Shown here one piece after another: positions 12,664 to 13,908 of a stretch of 13,908 bases of DNA. Every line of letters starts with the position of its first letter. Position 1 is the first letter of the stretch. The stretch is from the NCBI GenBank assembly GCA_031264785.1, contig JAISDN010000006.1:1-13908 (forward strand), given 5' to 3'. The notes under the pieces were generated by a model. It saw nothing but the letters and a program-made list of their open reading frames with translations, made no database searches and had not been told where the DNA came from. The translations under genes and the position numbers were made by a program. Origin of the DNA: Candidatus Nomurabacteria bacterium. Lineage in GTDB: Bacteria > Patescibacteriota > Saccharimonadia > Saccharimonadales > Saccharimonadaceae.

Positions 12664-12669
12664 ATTATA
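12664..12669 (-). promoter_or_regulatory. -10 box of the PNPOx-like gene
   Basis: TATAAT on the minus strand, six bases before the ATG at 12657. The -35 region is poor (TTTTAA at 17 bp). A leaderless transcript is expected. Confidence 0.5.
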
Positions 12670-12750
12670 CTCCGATGGGTGACTTTTAAAACCCCAGCTT
12701 TTCGTAGGTGGGTGAACGGGGAATCGGTGTGATGTGGTTATTTGTTATGA

Positions 12751-12805
12751 TTGACTTTTAAAATTGTTTAAAATATAATTTAGGTAGCTAATTATTAGCT
12801 ACCTA
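12751..12805 (+). promoter_or_regulatory. Promoter with perfect palindromic operator for MarR gene
   Basis: TTGACT (12751-12756), 17 bp, TATAAT (12774-12779). Starting directly at the -10 box is a perfect inverted repeat with 12-base arms, TTAGGTAGCTAA at 12780-12791, a three-base centre, and the reverse complement at 12795-12806. A protein bound there would cover the transcription start. Its position 25 bases before a MarR-family gene argues for autoregulation. Confidence 0.8.
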
Positions 12806-12830
12806 ACTAATTTTAATCAGAAAGGAAAAT

Positions 12831-13313
12831 ATGAATAATTTTCACAATATGTTTTTTTACCATATGCATCATATAAATCGTCATTCCAGCCATCTTTTTG
12901 GGCAAGAGAAGATTTTGACTACGCTATTAGAAAAAGGCGCGTTAACCCAAAGTCAGCTGATGGAGATTGTTGACATCAAAGCGCCGTCATTGTCGGAAAC
13001 TTTGTCGAAATTAGAACGTCGGCGATTAATAAAACGGGATAACAGTTCCGACGACAAACGCAGCAATATAATTTCGCTGACCAAAAACGGCGAAAGGCTG
13101 GCCAAAGGGCACAGGAAATTTCACCATAAATTCGAAAAACATATGTTTGGTTCGTTGACGGAGGAGGAAAAAGAGCAACTAGCCACAATTTTGGAAAAAA
13201 TGCACACCAATATCGATGACGATGATCGCCGTTCACGTTTTCATTTTCGGGGCGGTCATTTTGGCTTTGATGATTTTGACGATAGCAGGACTGACGGCAA
13301 GAAAGAAAAATAA
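12831..13313 (+). CDS. MarR-family regulator with His-rich N-terminus
   Basis: The 160-residue protein has a MarR winged helix-turn-helix at about 26-92: KILTTLLEKGALTQSQLMEI, recognition helix APSLSETLSKLERRRLIKR, and the wing DNSSDDKRSNIISLTKNG. A dimerisation helix follows (EEEKEQLATILEKMHTNI). MarR proteins usually act as dimeric repressors released by a ligand. Residues 1-21 (FHNMFFYHMHHINRHSSH) hold six His and three Met, more His follow at 94-104, and the tail is Asp/Gly/His-rich (138-152). That suggests metal sensing, as in the Zn-responsive MarR protein AdcR, but is not proof. AAAGGA stands four to five bases before the ATG. The next gene is a cation diffusion facilitator, five bases downstream. 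Operator and promoter lie just upstream. Confidence 0.85.
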   Translation: MNNFHNMFFYHMHHINRHSSHLFGQEKILTTLLEKGALTQSQLMEIVDIKAPSLSETLSKLERRRLIKRDNSSDDKRSNIISLTKNGERLAKGHRKFHHKFEKHMFGSLTEEEKEQLATILEKMHTNIDDDDRRSRFHFRGGHFGFDDFDDSRTDGKKEK

Positions 13314-13318
13314 ACCAA

Positions 13319-13908
13319 ATGACAGCGAAAGAAACGCGGCAAAAACTCGGCCGCAAGAGTGGCGTGGTGATTTTGATCAGCAATTTAATATTGTTTGGTT
13401 TTAAATATGTCGTCGGGATTTTGAGCAATAGCGTGTCGATTCAGGCCGACGCCATCAATAACTTGACAGACACGATTTCGGCAATTTTGACCATCATTGG
13501 TTTTCAATTTTCTGCCAAGCCCAAGGACCAAAAACACCCAAACGGCTATGGTCGGATGGAATATCTGAGTGGTCTGGCTGTTGCTGGCGTGATTTTGCTG
13601 GCTGGCATTTTGTTAATCAAAACTTCCATCGAGCGGCTAATCACGCCCGAACCGATATTAATTGAAAACTTTTTTATCATCTTGGTGCCGATTTTGGCGA
13701 TTTTCGTTAAGCTTGGACTAGCATTCTATTCCTATAAATTGAACAAAATCGTCCGTTCGGTCACCATCAAAGCCACCATATTGGACTGCCTGTTTGACGC
13801 GGTAATCACGCTGTTGACCTTGATTACGCTGGGCGTATCGCAAATTACCACCCTACCAGTGGACGCGATTATCGGCCTGTTGGTGTCCGGCCTGATAATT
13901 TACAACGG
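13319..13908 (+). CDS. Cation diffusion facilitator transporter, 5' part
   Basis: The frame is open from ATG 13319 to the window end, so only the first 196 residues are seen. It matches the CDF family, which exports divalent metal ions in exchange for protons across the cytoplasmic membrane. Transmembrane helices lie at about 16-35, 46-65, 84-105, 117-138 and 155-173. In helix 2 the pattern ADAINNLTD (43-51) offers Asn47 and Asp51. HPNGYGRMEYL (73-83) is the conserved cytoplasmic loop. Helix 5 has DCLFD (Asp156, Asp160). An Asn/Asp plus Asp/Asp metal site, lacking the His of Zn-type members, suggests Mn or another non-Zn ion, a tentative reading. The start follows the MarR stop by five bases with only a weak AGAAAG upstream, so coupling to the regulator is likely. 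Confidence 0.88.
   Translation, partial: MTAKETRQKLGRKSGVVILISNLILFGFKYVVGILSNSVSIQADAINNLTDTISAILTIIGFQFSAKPKDQKHPNGYGRMEYLSGLAVAGVILLAGILLIKTSIERLITPEPILIENFFIILVPILAIFVKLGLAFYSYKLNKIVRSVTIKATILDCLFDAVITLLTLITLGVSQITTLPVDAIIGLLVSGLIIYN

Noticed and set aside
13216..13404. 62-codon open frame spanning the MarR/CDF junction
   Set aside because: It overlaps the end of MarR and the start of the CDF gene in a different frame, and both neighbours have strong family patterns.
1..13908. CRISPR array, prophage or toxin-antitoxin module
   Set aside because: No regularly spaced repeats, phage structural genes or paired small toxin-like genes are visible.
1..13908. Recoded UGA (glycine) genetic code
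   Set aside because: All long genes read through to full family length with UGA treated as stop.

Overview
The window looks like chromosomal DNA of a reduced-genome bacterium, probably Patescibacteria and most like Candidatus Saccharibacteria. This rests on the type of surface proteins, a helicase with an RG-rich N-terminus, tightly packed genes, and promoters whose -10 box sits only 6-9 bases before the start codon. It is inference, not a database result. All long frames read through with the standard code, so UGA is not a sense codon. That argues against the UGA=Gly lineages Gracilibacteria and Absconditabacteria.

Layout. 1-1068: 3' end of a secreted/surface protein (FISUMP-like and TIG-like domains). 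1080-1156: tRNA-Lys(CTT), minus strand. 1225-2767: a membrane PH-domain protein overlapping a membrane-anchored PpiC-type foldase. 2765-3144: minus-strand tRNA-Thr(CGT), tRNA-Gly(CCC), terminator, tRNA-Asp(GTC), terminator. 3183-5192: a small three-helix membrane protein followed by a processive family-2 glycosyltransferase. 5193-5611: no long gene on the plus strand, but the minus strand has a full promoter, a run of helices and a strong terminator, a good candidate for a structured RNA of about 180 nt that also holds a 27-codon ORF. 5612-6313: class-I glutamine amidotransferase (peptidase C26). 6310-7506 (minus): secreted protein with a sortase-like VPNAG tail. 7617-8709: an IS481-type insertion sequence with an 11-bp target duplication. 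8855-10093: DEAD-box RNA helicase. 10090-12297 (minus): a histidine operon, hisG-hisD, with its own promoter, a leader carrying a terminator/antiterminator pair, and a +1 frame break in hisG. 12307-12657 (minus): PNPOx-fold flavoprotein. 12751-13908: His-rich MarR regulator with a perfect palindrome at its promoter, then a cation diffusion facilitator cut off by the window end.

How the genes fit together. Several units concern the envelope: the foldase with the PH protein, the glycosyltransferase, and two surface proteins. The his operon is a minimal pair (first and last enzymes of the pathway), and its leader looks built for attenuation. The MarR-CDF pair looks like a self-contained metal-sensing and efflux module. 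The strongest leads for new biology are the his leader, the frame break in hisG at its only zero-frame His codon, and the structured RNA at 5223-5402.
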